Shown here in pieces: positions 53,872 through 62,124 of a stretch of DNA of 64,000 nt (position 1 is the first letter of the stretch; each line of letters begins with the position of its first letter). Under the pieces are notes generated by a model. It was not told the DNA's origin, ran no database searches, and worked only from the letters and a program-made list of their open reading frames with translations. Position numbers and translations under genes: made by a program. Source of the DNA: Nocardioides aquaticus (GTDB taxonomy: Bacteria; Actinomycetota; Actinomycetes; Propionibacteriales; Nocardioidaceae); the NCBI RefSeq assembly GCF_018459925.1, contig NZ_CP075371.1:1736001-1800000 (forward strand). The letters run 5' to 3'.

Positions 53872-53954
53872 TTCGCGCGCCAGGGTGACTCAGGAGGTCC
53901 GAGAACCATCAGGCTGAACCGGGCTGCTCCCCGGGCAATCCTGCAATACCGTCT

Positions 53955-53988
53955 GCTGCCTCCGGCCCAAAAATGGGCTGGGGGCAGC
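53955..53988 (+). terminator. Terminator after the LysM-NlpC/P60 gene
   Basis: A 15-bp stem with two mismatches (GCTGCCTCCGGCCCA pairs with TGGGCTGGGGGCAGC) and an AAAA loop lies 83 bases after the stop. Confidence 0.75.
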
Positions 53989-54027
53989 GATGTGTGCGAC
54001 CAGGTTATCGTCAACAACGGTTGAAAA

Positions 54028-54345
54028 TTGACCCCTCAGAGGAACCAGTTGGGGCGGCAAGGTCATCTAGCAGAGTTCAGACGCAAGGTTCTCGATCTGC
54101 TCGAGCAGGGGCGCAGCGTCGCCTCGGTCGTGCACAATCTCGACTTGTCGGATCAGACGATCTACAACTGGCGCCGGCAAGACCGAATCGACCGGGGCCA
54201 GATGCCCGGACTGAACACCGCCGAGAAAGCTGACCTGGCGGAGGCGAACAACCGCATCACTGAACTCGAGACCGAGTCGAGGTCAGCCGTGGCGCGATCA
54301 GGGGTGCAAGGGGGTCATCAGCCCAAAAGCGTACGCGGCGATTGA
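54028..54345 (+). pseudogene. IS3 orfA remnant (HTH protein)
   Basis: The 105 codons read as IS3 OrfA: LAEFRRKVLDLLEQGRSVA, then LDLSDQTIYNWRRQDRID (the HTH) and a leucine-zipper-like segment ADLAEANNRITELETES. After that the sequence departs from the family and stops. The first codon lacks a ribosome site. It may still make a short DNA-binding protein but not with an active partner. Confidence 0.7.
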
Positions 54346-55199
54346 GGTGATCACCGCGGAGAGCATCCAGGTGCAGGTCGCGTGCAAGGTCCTTGGTGTC
54401 GCGGAATCGGGGTACTGCGAGCACAAGAATGGGCACCGTCGGAGCTGGCGGTGCGCCACGCGATGCTCACCGACCTAATCACTCAGATCCATGTCGAGTC
54501 CCACGGCCTCTACGGAGGTCGGCGGGTTCACGTCAAGCTCACCCTGGGCCGCGGCGTCCTCGTGGGCCACAACCAGGTCCAGCTGCTGAAGCGACGCGCC
54601 GGCCTGGCAGGGCCTCACGGGGGTGGAAGCGGAAACGGAGCCGCACCGATGACATCGCCACCGACCTAGTGGAGCGTAACTTCGACCGCACCGGCCCGAA
54701 CTACCTGTGGGTCACCTACACCACCGAGTTCCCCACCAGAGTGGGCAAGGTCTAATGCTGCGCAATCCTCGACACCTACTCACGTCGCGTCGTGGGCTGG
54801 TCTCTCGGCTCCGCCCAGATCGGCGCACTGGTGACTAATGCGTTGAGGATGGCCATCGAGACCCGGCTCGGCAGGTTCGCTGAGCCGGGCACGATCATAG
54901 AGTCAGACCACGGCGTGCAGGGCGGATCCCTGGCCTTCACGCAACGTGCCCGTGACTCCGGTCTGCTGGCGTCGATGGGCAGCATCGGTGACTGCCACGA
55001 CAGCTCGATGGTCGAGGCGTTCTGGTCGCGGATGCGGGTCGAGCTACTCAATCGCAAGCAGTGGAACACCTCCCTGGAGCTGACTAAAGCAATGTTCGAA
55101 TACCTCGAGATCTGGCAAAACCGCAAGCGCCGGCACGGCCTGCCCGGGTGGCTCACGCCGGTAGCATTCGAACGTAACCGCATCATCACCGTGGCGTGA
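54346..55199 (+). pseudogene. IS3 orfB remnant (DDE transposase)
   Basis: Fragments of a single transposase are spread over frames. An N-terminal part reads VRHAMLTDLITQIHVESHGL up to LLKRRAGLAG. A frameshift near 54615 leads to DDIATDLVERNFDRTGPNY and LWVTYTTEFPTRVGKV, where a TAA (54753-54755) interrupts the gene and the usual first catalytic Asp is replaced by Tyr. The C-terminal part has SDHGVQ and SSMVEAFWSRMRVELL with the second Asp and the Glu. The enzyme cannot be active. Confidence 0.82.
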
Positions 55200-55313
55200 G
55201 GGTCTAAGCAATGGCAACTGCGCCGAACCCGGGAAGCACCAGTTGCGTTCCTGCGCACAGGTGACGGACACAATGATCCCACGGGCGGGTGGCGAGGCGT
55301 CCGCAACCATCCC

Positions 55314-56222
55314 TCACGACCCTTGGGGGCCAGCGAGTTTCGGGGGTGGGGCGGCGAAGGTCGTGTCGATGTGCTCGTCGAGCCCGCCGGCACGTCGCTT
55401 GCCACGACCTCCGGTGCCCGAGAGCACGAGGCAGAAGACGGCAGCGTCGACCAGCACGATCGTGGTCCCGCTGGGCACGTTGAGGTGGTAGCTGAGGTTC
55501 ATCCCGACGAAGCCACCGGACGCGCCCAGGACTGAGGACATCCAGAGCATCCGCCCGAAGGAGTCGGTAAGCATGCGGGCCGCGACCGCCGGGATGACCA
55601 GGGTGGCCGCGACCAAGGTCACACCGATGATGGTCAGGGTGGACAGGATGGCCAGGGACAGCACGAGCATCAGCAGCGCGTCGGTGCGCGCAACTCGGAC
55701 GCCGGAGACGTCGGCGACCTCGGGGTCGAAGGTCGAGAACAGCAGCGCGCGGTACCGTCCTAGAACCACGACCAGGGTCAGGACGGTGACGCCGGCCATC
55801 ACCCACAGGTCGGCTTCATCCACACCAATGATGCTGCCGAACAGTGCTGCGTCGAAGCTCGGGCCCTTGTTGCCGTACAGGGTCAGCAGCGCGATCCCTA
55901 ACGCGAACGAGGCGGTCGTGATGACTCCGATGGCGGCATCCGAGCCGATCCGTCGCGATCGCGAGACGCGGCTGATGGCCAGCGCCGAGGCCAGTCCCCA
56001 CACACCGGCCCCGAGGAAGTAGTTGAGACTGATGACGCTGCTGGCGGCGAATCCTCCGAACACCGCGTGGGAGAGTCCGTGGCCGATGTAGCTCATCCCG
56101 CGCAGGGTGATGAACACGCCCAGCAGGCCACACAGCAGTCCCGCCATCGTGGCGGCCAGGACGCCCTTGACGAAGAACTCGTAGGCGAACGGTTCGAGGA
56201 TCGTGTCCCATACGGCATGCAT
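55314..56222 (-). CDS. Metal ABC transporter permease (ZnuB/MntB-type)
   Basis: The protein has 302 residues from the ATG at 56222, seven bases after the ATPase stop. Eight or so membrane helices carry the family motifs GLLCGLLGVFITLRGMSYI, GHGLSHAVFGG and IGVTLVAATLVIPAVAARM. This is the permease class of Mn/Zn/Fe-chelate ABC importers. The C-terminal tail is Lys/Arg-rich. It is the last gene of the three-gene operon (binding protein, ATPase, permease). Substrate Zn versus Mn cannot be decided from the permease. Confidence 0.9.
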   Translation of the reverse strand: MHAVWDTILEPFAYEFFVKGVLAATMAGLLCGLLGVFITLRGMSYIGHGLSHAVFGGFAASSVISLNYFLGAGVWGLASALAISRVSRSRRIGSDAAIGVITTASFALGIALLTLYGNKGPSFDAALFGSIIGVDEADLWVMAGVTVLTLVVVLGRYRALLFSTFDPEVADVSGVRVARTDALLMLVLSLAILSTLTIIGVTLVAATLVIPAVAARMLTDSFGRMLWMSSVLGASGGFVGMNLSYHLNVPSGTTIVLVDAAVFCLVLSGTGGRGKRRAGGLDEHIDTTFAAPPPKLAGPQGS

Positions 56223-56229
56223 GCCGAGT

Positions 56230-57006
56230 TCACGCCGTCCTGCTGTCGCGGTAGCCCTCGACGACGATCGGCATCCCGGCATGTTGGAGGACTTCCATGT
56301 CCGCGCCGAAGGTGGCCTCGAGCACGTCGGGCCTGATGACCTCGGCCGGGGTGCCCTCCGCGATCACCCGGGTACGCAAGGCGACGAGGTGGGGAAGGTG
56401 GGCGGCTATGCCGTTGAGGTCGTGGGTGGTCAGCACGATGGAGAGCCCATCGTCGTTGAGCTCCCCCAGCAGGTGCAGGACCTCGTGCCGGGTTTTGACG
56501 TCGACGCCCGACGTGGGTTCGTCGAGCAGGATCAGCTCCGGGCGCCGTAGCAGCGCTCGTGCGAGGAACATGCGCTGCTGCTGCCCGCCGGACAGCTCGC
56601 GGATGTGGCGACCGGCGAGGTCGGCGATCCCGAGCCGGTCGAGCGTGTCGTGGACCTCGCGTCGTTCCGAGCCTGACGCCCAGGGCCACCGCAGGCCCTG
56701 CGGGCGGCTCATCAGTACGCACTCAGCGACGGTGACCGGGAAGTTCCAGTTGACCGTCTCCAGCTGCGGCACGTAGGCCATCGTGAGATCACGCCTGGTG
56801 CTGACCTGGCCCCGCTGGGGCTGGACCTTGCCGAGCAGGAGCCTCAGCAGGCTGGTCTTGCCGGATCCGGAGGGCCCCACCACGCCGGTGAAGGTGCCGG
56901 CCGCCACGCTCAGGGTCACCCCGTCCAGGACAGGCCTGCGGTCGTAGCCGAAGCCGACGCCCTGCAGCCCGATCAAGGGCTGGGCCGGAACCCGGGGGGC
57001 GGTCAC
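56230..57006 (-). CDS. Metal ABC transporter ATPase (ZnuC/MntA-type)
   Basis: The protein has 258 residues. Walker A GPSGSGKTSLL near residue 44, Q-loop YVPQLETVNWNFP, signature LSGGQQQRMFLARAL near 138, Walker B LILLDEPTSG and the switch histidine in LTTHDL are all present, as expected for an active ATPase of the Mn/Zn importer class. The start overlaps the stop of the binding-protein gene by 4 nt. It should power import by the adjacent permease. Confidence 0.93.
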   Translation of the reverse strand: MTAPRVPAQPLIGLQGVGFGYDRRPVLDGVTLSVAAGTFTGVVGPSGSGKTSLLRLLLGKVQPQRGQVSTRRDLTMAYVPQLETVNWNFPVTVAECVLMSRPQGLRWPWASGSERREVHDTLDRLGIADLAGRHIRELSGGQQQRMFLARALLRRPELILLDEPTSGVDVKTRHEVLHLLGELNDDGLSIVLTTHDLNGIAAHLPHLVALRTRVIAEGTPAEVIRPDVLEATFGADMEVLQHAGMPIVVEGYRDSRTA

Positions 57007-58007
57007 TGGGGGTACTCAGCGCTGTCGGGTGCCACGTCGTCGACGTCGAGGGCATCGAGGGTCGGCGCGTGGCCGCCCAGTCCGGTGATCATCGTGACGT
57101 AGTCGTAGCGCATCAGACCCAGCCAGGAGTGCTCGGTATCACCCGGTTCGCCGGGGAGGTCGTCGTCGCGCAGCGTGTCCTCGTATCGCACACCGGTCTC
57201 ATCAGCGATCTGCTCCAACGCCTTCGACGGGAAGACCTCCGACCCGAAGATGGTCGGGACGTCCTCGGCACGGATCTGGTCGATCAGGTCCGCTACCTCC
57301 TGCGGGGCAGGGTCCTCAAAGTTCTCGGGCTGGATGGCGCCGATGACCGTCCAGTCGTAGGTGTCTGCGAAGTAGGCGTAGGCGTCGTGGTACGTCAACA
57401 AGGCGCGAGGGCCCGGGATGCTCTCCTGGTCCTTGCGCAGGGCCTCGCCCAGCGCGGTGGCCTTCGCCTCGAACGCGTCGAAGTTCGACTCGTAGTAGTC
57501 AACGTTGTCGGGGTCCCGCTCGACGAAGGTGTCCCGGATGACCTCGGCGTACTTGAGCGCCCACGTGGGATCCGTCCACAGGTGGGGGTTCGGCTTGCCG
57601 TCCTCTTCTGGGAAAGAGAAGTCGTAGATGTAGTCCGACTCGGGCAGCACCGCAGTGCCGATCTCGATGAGCTCCGAGCCATCCTTCGCGGTCTGCTCAG
57701 CCAGGCCCTTCATGGGCTCCTCCAGCTGGAGCCCGTTGATGAAGACGACGTCTGCCTCAGACAGCACGACGCTCGCCGACGGTGGAGGCTCGAAGGTGTG
57801 ACTGTTGGTCCCCTCCGGCACCAGGCCCGTGATGGAGACCTTGTCGCCACCGATGTTGGCCGCGATCGAGGTGATCGGCGCTACCGTCGTCACGACCGCC
57901 AATACGTTGCCGCCCGAGCTGCTGCGCGAGTCGGTCCCTCCGCAGGCAGCAAGACCGAAGGCGGTTAAGACCAGCGCGACTGGACCAGTTGCTCGGCTCG
58001 AACGCAT
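57003..58007 (-). CDS. Metal-binding lipoprotein of ABC importer (ZnuA/MntC-type)
   Basis: The protein has 334 residues. A lipoprotein signal ends GLAACGGT near residue 22. Cluster A-I features: VVTTVAPITSIAANIGG, the first His ligand in GTNSHTFEPPPS near 70, the second in PNPHLWTDP near 142, a third in LLTYHDAYAYFAD near 205 and an acidic ligand near 280. The His-rich loop typical of ZnuA is absent, so Mn or Zn are both possible. First gene of the operon; a strong symmetric element lies 14 bases upstream of its start. Confidence 0.9.
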   Translation of the reverse strand: MRSSRATGPVALVLTAFGLAACGGTDSRSSSGGNVLAVVTTVAPITSIAANIGGDKVSITGLVPEGTNSHTFEPPPSASVVLSEADVVFINGLQLEEPMKGLAEQTAKDGSELIEIGTAVLPESDYIYDFSFPEEDGKPNPHLWTDPTWALKYAEVIRDTFVERDPDNVDYYESNFDAFEAKATALGEALRKDQESIPGPRALLTYHDAYAYFADTYDWTVIGAIQPENFEDPAPQEVADLIDQIRAEDVPTIFGSEVFPSKALEQIADETGVRYEDTLRDDDLPGEPGDTEHSWLGLMRYDYVTMITGLGGHAPTLDALDVDDVAPDSAEYPQ

Positions 58008-58016
58008 CCTGCGACA

Positions 58017-58223
58017 CTACTGCACTTGCGAAATGTTCGCAGTTGCATCACATGGGCAACTGGACGTGGAGGCTGTCCGAAAGGCTGCCTTTGAGCCGCG
58101 AATCCGGCCGGCCAGGGCGACGATGAGTCCCTCGACCCGGTCGGGCAGGTTGCCGTAGATGCCCCAGGCGGCGCCCAGGACGAGCGACCCGGAGACCACG
58201 GCGATCACGATGAAAGACACCAT
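58017..58223 (-). CDS. Truncated ZIP-like membrane fragment
   Basis: The frame encodes 68 residues. The first 39 (one helix, VLGAAWGIYGNLPDRVEGL then IVALAG) match the start of ZIP-family metal transporters in my reading. At that point the sequence changes to RIRGSKAAFRTASTSSC and ends, with no further helices, so the gene seems cut by recombination just before the ABC operon. The ATG has no strong ribosome site. It could be a small membrane protein in its own right; truncation is the more likely reading. Confidence 0.45.
   Translation of the reverse strand: MVSFIVIAVVSGSLVLGAAWGIYGNLPDRVEGLIVALAGRIRGSKAAFRTASTSSCPCDATANISQVQ
58021..58047. promoter_or_regulatory. 12-3-12 dyad upstream of the metal ABC operon
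   Basis: The arms TGCACTTGCGAA and TTCGCAGTTGCA flank ATG; 10 of 12 positions are symmetric. It lies 14-40 bases before the binding-protein start and so can block its promoter. The size and symmetry suit a dimeric metalloregulator of the Zur/Fur or ArsR type. An ArsR-type gene is encoded close by at 58392-58763. Confidence 0.6.
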
Positions 58224-58391
58224 AACGATGCCCCCTCGTCCCCGGAAAACGTGAGGCAGCGTCCGAAGGGTCCCCGGTCACGAAGGCGTCGAGGACGTCG
58301 CGCCCACGGCAGTCGGGCAGTCACGAAAATCTCCTGTCGGTCGGCCCCGGTTACCGCCGGGGAACTCCGCGCCTGATGGATCTTCTCGAAA

Positions 58392-58763
58392 TCAGAAGTC
58401 GGGGTGACGGACCTGGGAGAGCTCGGCGAGCTGGAGCAGGCAGTGCTGGCGTAGGGGTTCGGGGAAACCTTGGGCGAGGCGGTAGAAGACCATGCGTCCG
58501 TCCTTGCGTCGGGTGACGAGCCCGGCCGTTCTGAGCATTCGCAGCCCGTAGCCGACGGCGTCCTCGGAAGCGTGGAGCGCGAGGGCCAGGTCTCCGACAC
58601 AGAGCTCCTCGGCTGCGTCGAGTGCGAACAGCAGGCGCATGCGGGTGGGGTCGGCGATGAGGGTGAGCACGCTGGTGACTCGTCCAGCGTCGGCCGGCGC
58701 CGGTACCCGGTCCCGGGCGCGGCTGACCGCCGTCGGGTCGACGGGATGTGCGTGATCTGCCAT
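58392..58763 (-). CDS. ArsR/SmtB-family regulator
   Basis: The protein has 123 residues. I chose the ATG at 58763, seven bases after GGAG; one two codons upstream is too close to that site. The winged helix has VLTLIADPTRMRLLFAL, the alpha-3 motif ELCVGDLALAL and VGYGLRMLRTAGLVTR with a DGRMVFY wing. The single Cys in ELCVGD and the N-terminal DHAHPVD histidines could form a Zn or Ni site, unlike the double-Cys CadC-type site of the gene at 39220. It may control the ABC operon through the dyad at 58021, or the nearby ZIP remnant. Confidence 0.88.
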   Translation of the reverse strand: MADHAHPVDPTAVSRARDRVPAPADAGRVTSVLTLIADPTRMRLLFALDAAEELCVGDLALALHASEDAVGYGLRMLRTAGLVTRRKDGRMVFYRLAQGFPEPLRQHCLLQLAELSQVRHPDF

Positions 58764-58865
58764 GGTCATCTCCAGAAAAGCCCGCACGACGGCACGGGTG
58801 TCGGGTATGTAGCGTAGGGCCTGGCCGGTGCTCAGCCAACGTCGAGAGCGAAGGAGAGGTCGTCG

Positions 58866-59207
58866 ATGGCTTCACTGATGTTGCTCCTGGTCGCCGCGAT
58901 CGGCACCGTTTTGGCCCTCCGGGTGCTGGTTCGCTGGACGGCGGTGTCGGCGATTCCTTTCGAGGTGGAGCCGTGGCTCTCGGGTCATCGGCCGACCGAG
59001 CATGCTCTGTCGCGCTATCACGCGCGCTGGTACAGCGCCAGCGTGGTCTTTCTCGCTTTCGACGTCGAGATGCTGTTCATGTATCCCTGGGCGATCGTCG
59101 TGGGACATCTCGGGGCTGGTGCCGTGGTGGAGATGTTCGGATTCTTGCTGATGCTGTTGTTAGCCGTCGCGTGGGCCCGGCGCGAGGGAGCGTTCCGGTG
59201 GGCCTGA
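58866..59207 (+). CDS. nuoA: NuoA-like complex I membrane subunit
   Basis: The protein has 113 residues. Three membrane helices and the conserved loop/helix RYHARWYSASVVFLAFDVEM followed by LFMYPWAIVVG carry the Asp and Glu that line the quinone/proton channel region in NuoA. The ATG follows GGAGAGGTCGTCG. It opens a cluster of complex-I-like membrane genes that continues past the window edge, and it overlaps the next gene by 10 nt. Confidence 0.9.
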   Translation: MASLMLLLVAAIGTVLALRVLVRWTAVSAIPFEVEPWLSGHRPTEHALSRYHARWYSASVVFLAFDVEMLFMYPWAIVVGHLGAGAVVEMFGFLLMLLLAVAWARREGAFRWA

Positions 59208-60289
59208 TCGAGGTGTTGACCAGGGCCGCAGCCGCGCGCGCTCACGTCCTCGTCGCGGAAGTTCCGGGTGCCTTTGAGGAGCGGGTCGCGCTCGAGCGTG
59301 CACTCGAGCGCATGGGCTGGTGCATCGCGGAGTCCGCCGCGGACGCTGACGTCCTGGCGGTGGTCGGTGCGCCCGACGAGGCCTTGACCGCCGTGGCCGA
59401 CCACGTGTGGGCGCAGATGTCGGAGCCACGGGTGCGGGTCCATTTACATGCCGACTCCGAGGCGGCGGCTCTCCTCAACGAGGCCCGCGAGCGGCTCCGC
59501 CTTGGGGCGCGGCGCCTCACCGGCCCTGACGTTCGCCGTGGCTTCACCCCTTCCGCGGACGCCATGGCGCCGGAGCACGACGACCAGGACGGTGCCGCCG
59601 AGCACGGCGATCACCACGATCACGACGGCGGTCACGACCACTCCGCGATGATGCCGGACGGGATCCCGCTGGCCGAGGGGGCCGAGGATCGCGACGGCCT
59701 GGAGATGGATGAGCTCCACCTGCCGCTGGGACCGGTGCTCGCGCACTGGCCCGCCGGTATCGTCCTCCGGGTCACCTTGCATGGTGACGTGGTGGTCGGT
59801 GCCGAGGTCGAGCAGCTCGCAACGTCGCGCGCCGGCCAGCCGGACGACCCGGTCGTGCGGGCGGCGCGGCTGCTCGACGCTGCGGGTTCGGTGCTCGCAC
59901 TCGCCGGCCTGCCGGCAGAGTCCGCGCGAGTACGACGACTGCGCGACCGCTGCCTCGACGGTGAGCTGCACGACGGTCACGAGGTCGCGCAGCTCGGCGA
60001 TCGCCTAGGTCGACGGCGGGTCTTGCGTTGGATCCTCAGTGGACTCATCGCCGAAGGAAGTCACGGCGGGTCCGAGGAACTGCACGACCGACTGACGGCG
60101 CTTTTCGAGCAGGCGCGGGCCGAGCTGGACGGCGATGCGGTACGACCCGTGGCACCGGTCGTCCGGGCGCTTCCTGCGCTCGTGCGGGGGATGGAGCTGG
60201 CCGAGGTCAGATTATGGGTGGCCGCTCTTGGACCGGATCTGGCGCCTGGCCTGGCCGATCATGTGATGCCGGAGGCGGCCCATGGCTGA
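59198..60289 (+). CDS. Cofactor-less NuoB/NuoD-like fusion with His-rich linker
   Basis: The protein has 363 residues and a GTG start inside the end of nuoA. Residues 1-110 resemble NuoB in my reading (ALERMGWCIAESAADADVLA, then VVGAPDEALTAVADHVWAQM and SEPRV), but the four iron-sulfur cysteines are missing; only one Cys remains. Residues 125-155 are a His/Asp linker (EHDDQDGAAEHGDHHDHDGG). Residues 170-250 resemble the start of NuoD (LPLGPVLAHWPAGIVLRVTL, HGDVVVGAEVE), without quinone-site residues I can recognise. It sits where nuoB to nuoG normally are, and overlaps nuoH by 8 nt. Function is unknown. Confidence 0.75.
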   Translation: MGLIEVLTRAAAARAHVLVAEVPGAFEERVALERALERMGWCIAESAADADVLAVVGAPDEALTAVADHVWAQMSEPRVRVHLHADSEAAALLNEARERLRLGARRLTGPDVRRGFTPSADAMAPEHDDQDGAAEHGDHHDHDGGHDHSAMMPDGIPLAEGAEDRDGLEMDELHLPLGPVLAHWPAGIVLRVTLHGDVVVGAEVEQLATSRAGQPDDPVVRAARLLDAAGSVLALAGLPAESARVRRLRDRCLDGELHDGHEVAQLGDRLGRRRVLRWILSGLIAEGSHGGSEELHDRLTALFEQARAELDGDAVRPVAPVVRALPALVRGMELAEVRLWVAALGPDLAPGLADHVMPEAAHG

Positions 60290-61220
60290 CTCCTTGTCCT
60301 TGGTCTACGTGGTGCCGGTGCTGGTGGGTCTCGCGGTGGTGTCACTGTCAGTGGCCGGGCTCTCCTCCGCTCTCGAGGCCCGCGACCGAGGCTTGTCCGT
60401 TGGGTCGGGTCTCACGGTGCCGTTGCGCGAGACGGCCCGGCTGATGCGTCAACGCCCACGCCGTACGGTCTCGGCCGACAGGTTGCTGTGGCGCTCCGCG
60501 TCCTCGGCGGTCATCCCGCTGGCGGTCCTGATCGTGGCGTTCGTGCCGCTGGGCGCGCATGCGCTAGTTGACCACCCCCTGGGGCTGGTGTGGATCAACG
60601 CTCTCGACGTGGTGGCTTGGGCGGTGATGTGGCTGCTCGGCTGGGGGGCGAACTCGGTGACCGGCCTGGTGGGCGGCTACCGCTTCCTGGCCCTCGCCCT
60701 GGGCTATGAGCTCCCACTGATGTTCGCGCTGACCGCCCCGGCGATCGCCGCCGGAAGCCTGGACCTGGCCGAGATCTCGGCAGCCCAGGACGGGTTGTGG
60801 TTTGTGGTGTGGGCACCGGTTGCCTTCGCGGCGTATTGCTGGGGAGTGCTGGGCTTCTCGGTCCGGCCTCCCATGGACCCCGGCGCCGGCATCGACGTCA
60901 ACGGTGGGATCCTCGCCGAGCTGGCCGGGGTGGACCGGCTGCTGGTGCTCGCGGGCCGCTACGCCCTGCTGGTAGCCGGCTCGGCGGCGGCGGTGCCGCT
61001 GTTCCTCGGCGGCGGAGCCGGCCCGCTGCTCCCCGGCTGGGGGTGGGTGCTGATCAAGACCATCCTCGTGAGCGGGTTGCTCGTGCTGGCAGGTCGCCGG
61101 CTGCCGACACTGCGCCCCGACAAGCTCCTCGAGATCGGCTGGGTGGTCGTGCTGCCGCTCGTGGTCGCCCAGGACCTGGTCGTCTCCGTCATCGCTGTTG
61201 CCACCACCCAACCCGGCTGA
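60282..61220 (+). CDS. nuoH: NuoH-like complex I membrane subunit
   Basis: The protein has 312 residues and eight membrane helices. GWGANSVTGLVGGYRFLALA and LGYELPLMFAL are the NuoH region that contacts quinone; in canonical NuoH this reads with GGLRAAAQ and SYE. The acidic loop after helix five is partly kept (SVRPPMDPGAGIDVNGGIL). It is divergent compared with the respiratory complex, as expected if the peripheral arm is different. Its start lies within the upstream fusion gene, so both are co-translated. Confidence 0.85.
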   Translation: MADSLSLVYVVPVLVGLAVVSLSVAGLSSALEARDRGLSVGSGLTVPLRETARLMRQRPRRTVSADRLLWRSASSAVIPLAVLIVAFVPLGAHALVDHPLGLVWINALDVVAWAVMWLLGWGANSVTGLVGGYRFLALALGYELPLMFALTAPAIAAGSLDLAEISAAQDGLWFVVWAPVAFAAYCWGVLGFSVRPPMDPGAGIDVNGGILAELAGVDRLLVLAGRYALLVAGSAAAVPLFLGGGAGPLLPGWGWVLIKTILVSGLLVLAGRRLPTLRPDKLLEIGWVVVLPLVVAQDLVVSVIAVATTQPG

Positions 61221-61252
61221 GTCCGTTCGAGTCCGTACAGAGAGGAGATCCG

Positions 61253-61825
61253 ATGAACACCGTCCTCGTCGACGTGGGGTTCTGGTTGTGCGCCGTTGTG
61301 TCCGTGGTGGCGGGTGCGCTGGTGTTCTACGTCGACTCCATGGCCCGGGCGACCTATGCGTTGGCGGTCTCCTTCGTCGCGGTCGGGGTGACGCTGCTGC
61401 TGATGGGGCAGGCCTACATGGGCGTGATCGTGATCTTGATGATGGTCATGGAGATGGCCGTGATGGTGGTCTACATGGTGATGTTCATGGGGATGAACCC
61501 CGCCCTGATGCCGATGAGCATGGTCCACTCGCACCGCTCGTCGATCACCGCCGGCGTGGGGACCTTCCTGCTCCTGGGCGCCGGCGCGGTGCTCGCGCCT
61601 TGGCCCACCCGCCGTGGCGCACCCACTAGCGACGTCACGGCCGCGTTGGGGGAGGCGATTATGGAGTCCCACATGATCGTGATGATCGCGATGGGCCCCG
61701 TCATGGTCGCCACGATCGTCGCCGGTGTCGTCCTCTCCTCCCACCGCACCCGCTACGACCGTCTCGGCGACGACCTGGACCGCCGACCCGCCGACGACCC
61801 GCAGCCGGGGGGTGTGGGCCGGTGA
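61253..61825 (+). CDS. nuoJ: NuoJ-like complex I membrane subunit
   Basis: The protein has 190 residues. The ATG at 61253 is preceded by AGAGGAGA. Five helices: FWLCAVVSVVAGALVFYV, TYALAVSFVAVGVTLLLMG, AYMGVIVILMMVMEMAVMVV (the pi-bulge helix of NuoJ), then two more. The third helix is unusually Met-rich (VMFMGMNPALMPMSMVHSH). No nuoI lies between nuoH and nuoJ, unlike standard operons. It overlaps nuoK by 4 nt. Confidence 0.87.
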   Translation: MNTVLVDVGFWLCAVVSVVAGALVFYVDSMARATYALAVSFVAVGVTLLLMGQAYMGVIVILMMVMEMAVMVVYMVMFMGMNPALMPMSMVHSHRSSITAGVGTFLLLGAGAVLAPWPTRRGAPTSDVTAALGEAIMESHMIVMIAMGPVMVATIVAGVVLSSHRTRYDRLGDDLDRRPADDPQPGGVGR

Positions 61826-62124
61826 CGGTGGAGACAGTGCTGCTGGTCGCCTCGGCGCTGGTCGCTGTCGGGGTGTACGGCGTGCTGTCCCAGCAGGTGG
61901 TCGTGATGGTCGTGATGGGCTTGGAGCTGATGATCAACGGCGTCATCCTGGCCGCCGGCGGGCTGTGGTGGTTCCTGGCACCCGATCCGTCCGGGCAGGT
62001 GCTGCTGCTGGTGGTGATCGCGGCGATGACCGTGGAGATGGCGATGGGCTTTGCCGTCGCCACGCTGCTGCACCGCCAGGCCGGGCACGACATGACCGAC
62101 ATGGCCGCGGAGTTGCACGGCTGA
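61822..62124 (+). CDS. nuoK: NuoK-like complex I membrane subunit
   Basis: The protein has 100 residues, the usual NuoK length, and a GTG start coupled to nuoJ. Three helices are present. The two buried glutamates essential for proton transfer are kept: one in VVMGLELMINGVIL and one in IAAMTVEMAMGFAV. This suggests a functional proton path. Its stop shares one base with the next ATG. Confidence 0.9.
   Translation: MTVETVLLVASALVAVGVYGVLSQQVVVMVVMGLELMINGVILAAGGLWWFLAPDPSGQVLLLVVIAAMTVEMAMGFAVATLLHRQAGHDMTDMAAELHG

Larger units (their letters stand above)
54020..55200 (+). mobile_element. Degenerate IS3-family insertion sequence
   Basis: The stretch carries an orfA-like HTH gene and an orfB-like DDE transposase gene, the IS3 layout, in about 1.2 kb. 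Both are broken. The left edge near 54020 reads GGTTGAAAATTGACCCC, which resembles IS3-type ends; I could not find the matching inverted repeat at the right end, so limits are approximate. It lies between the NlpC/P60 gene and the metal ABC transporter operon. Confidence 0.75.
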
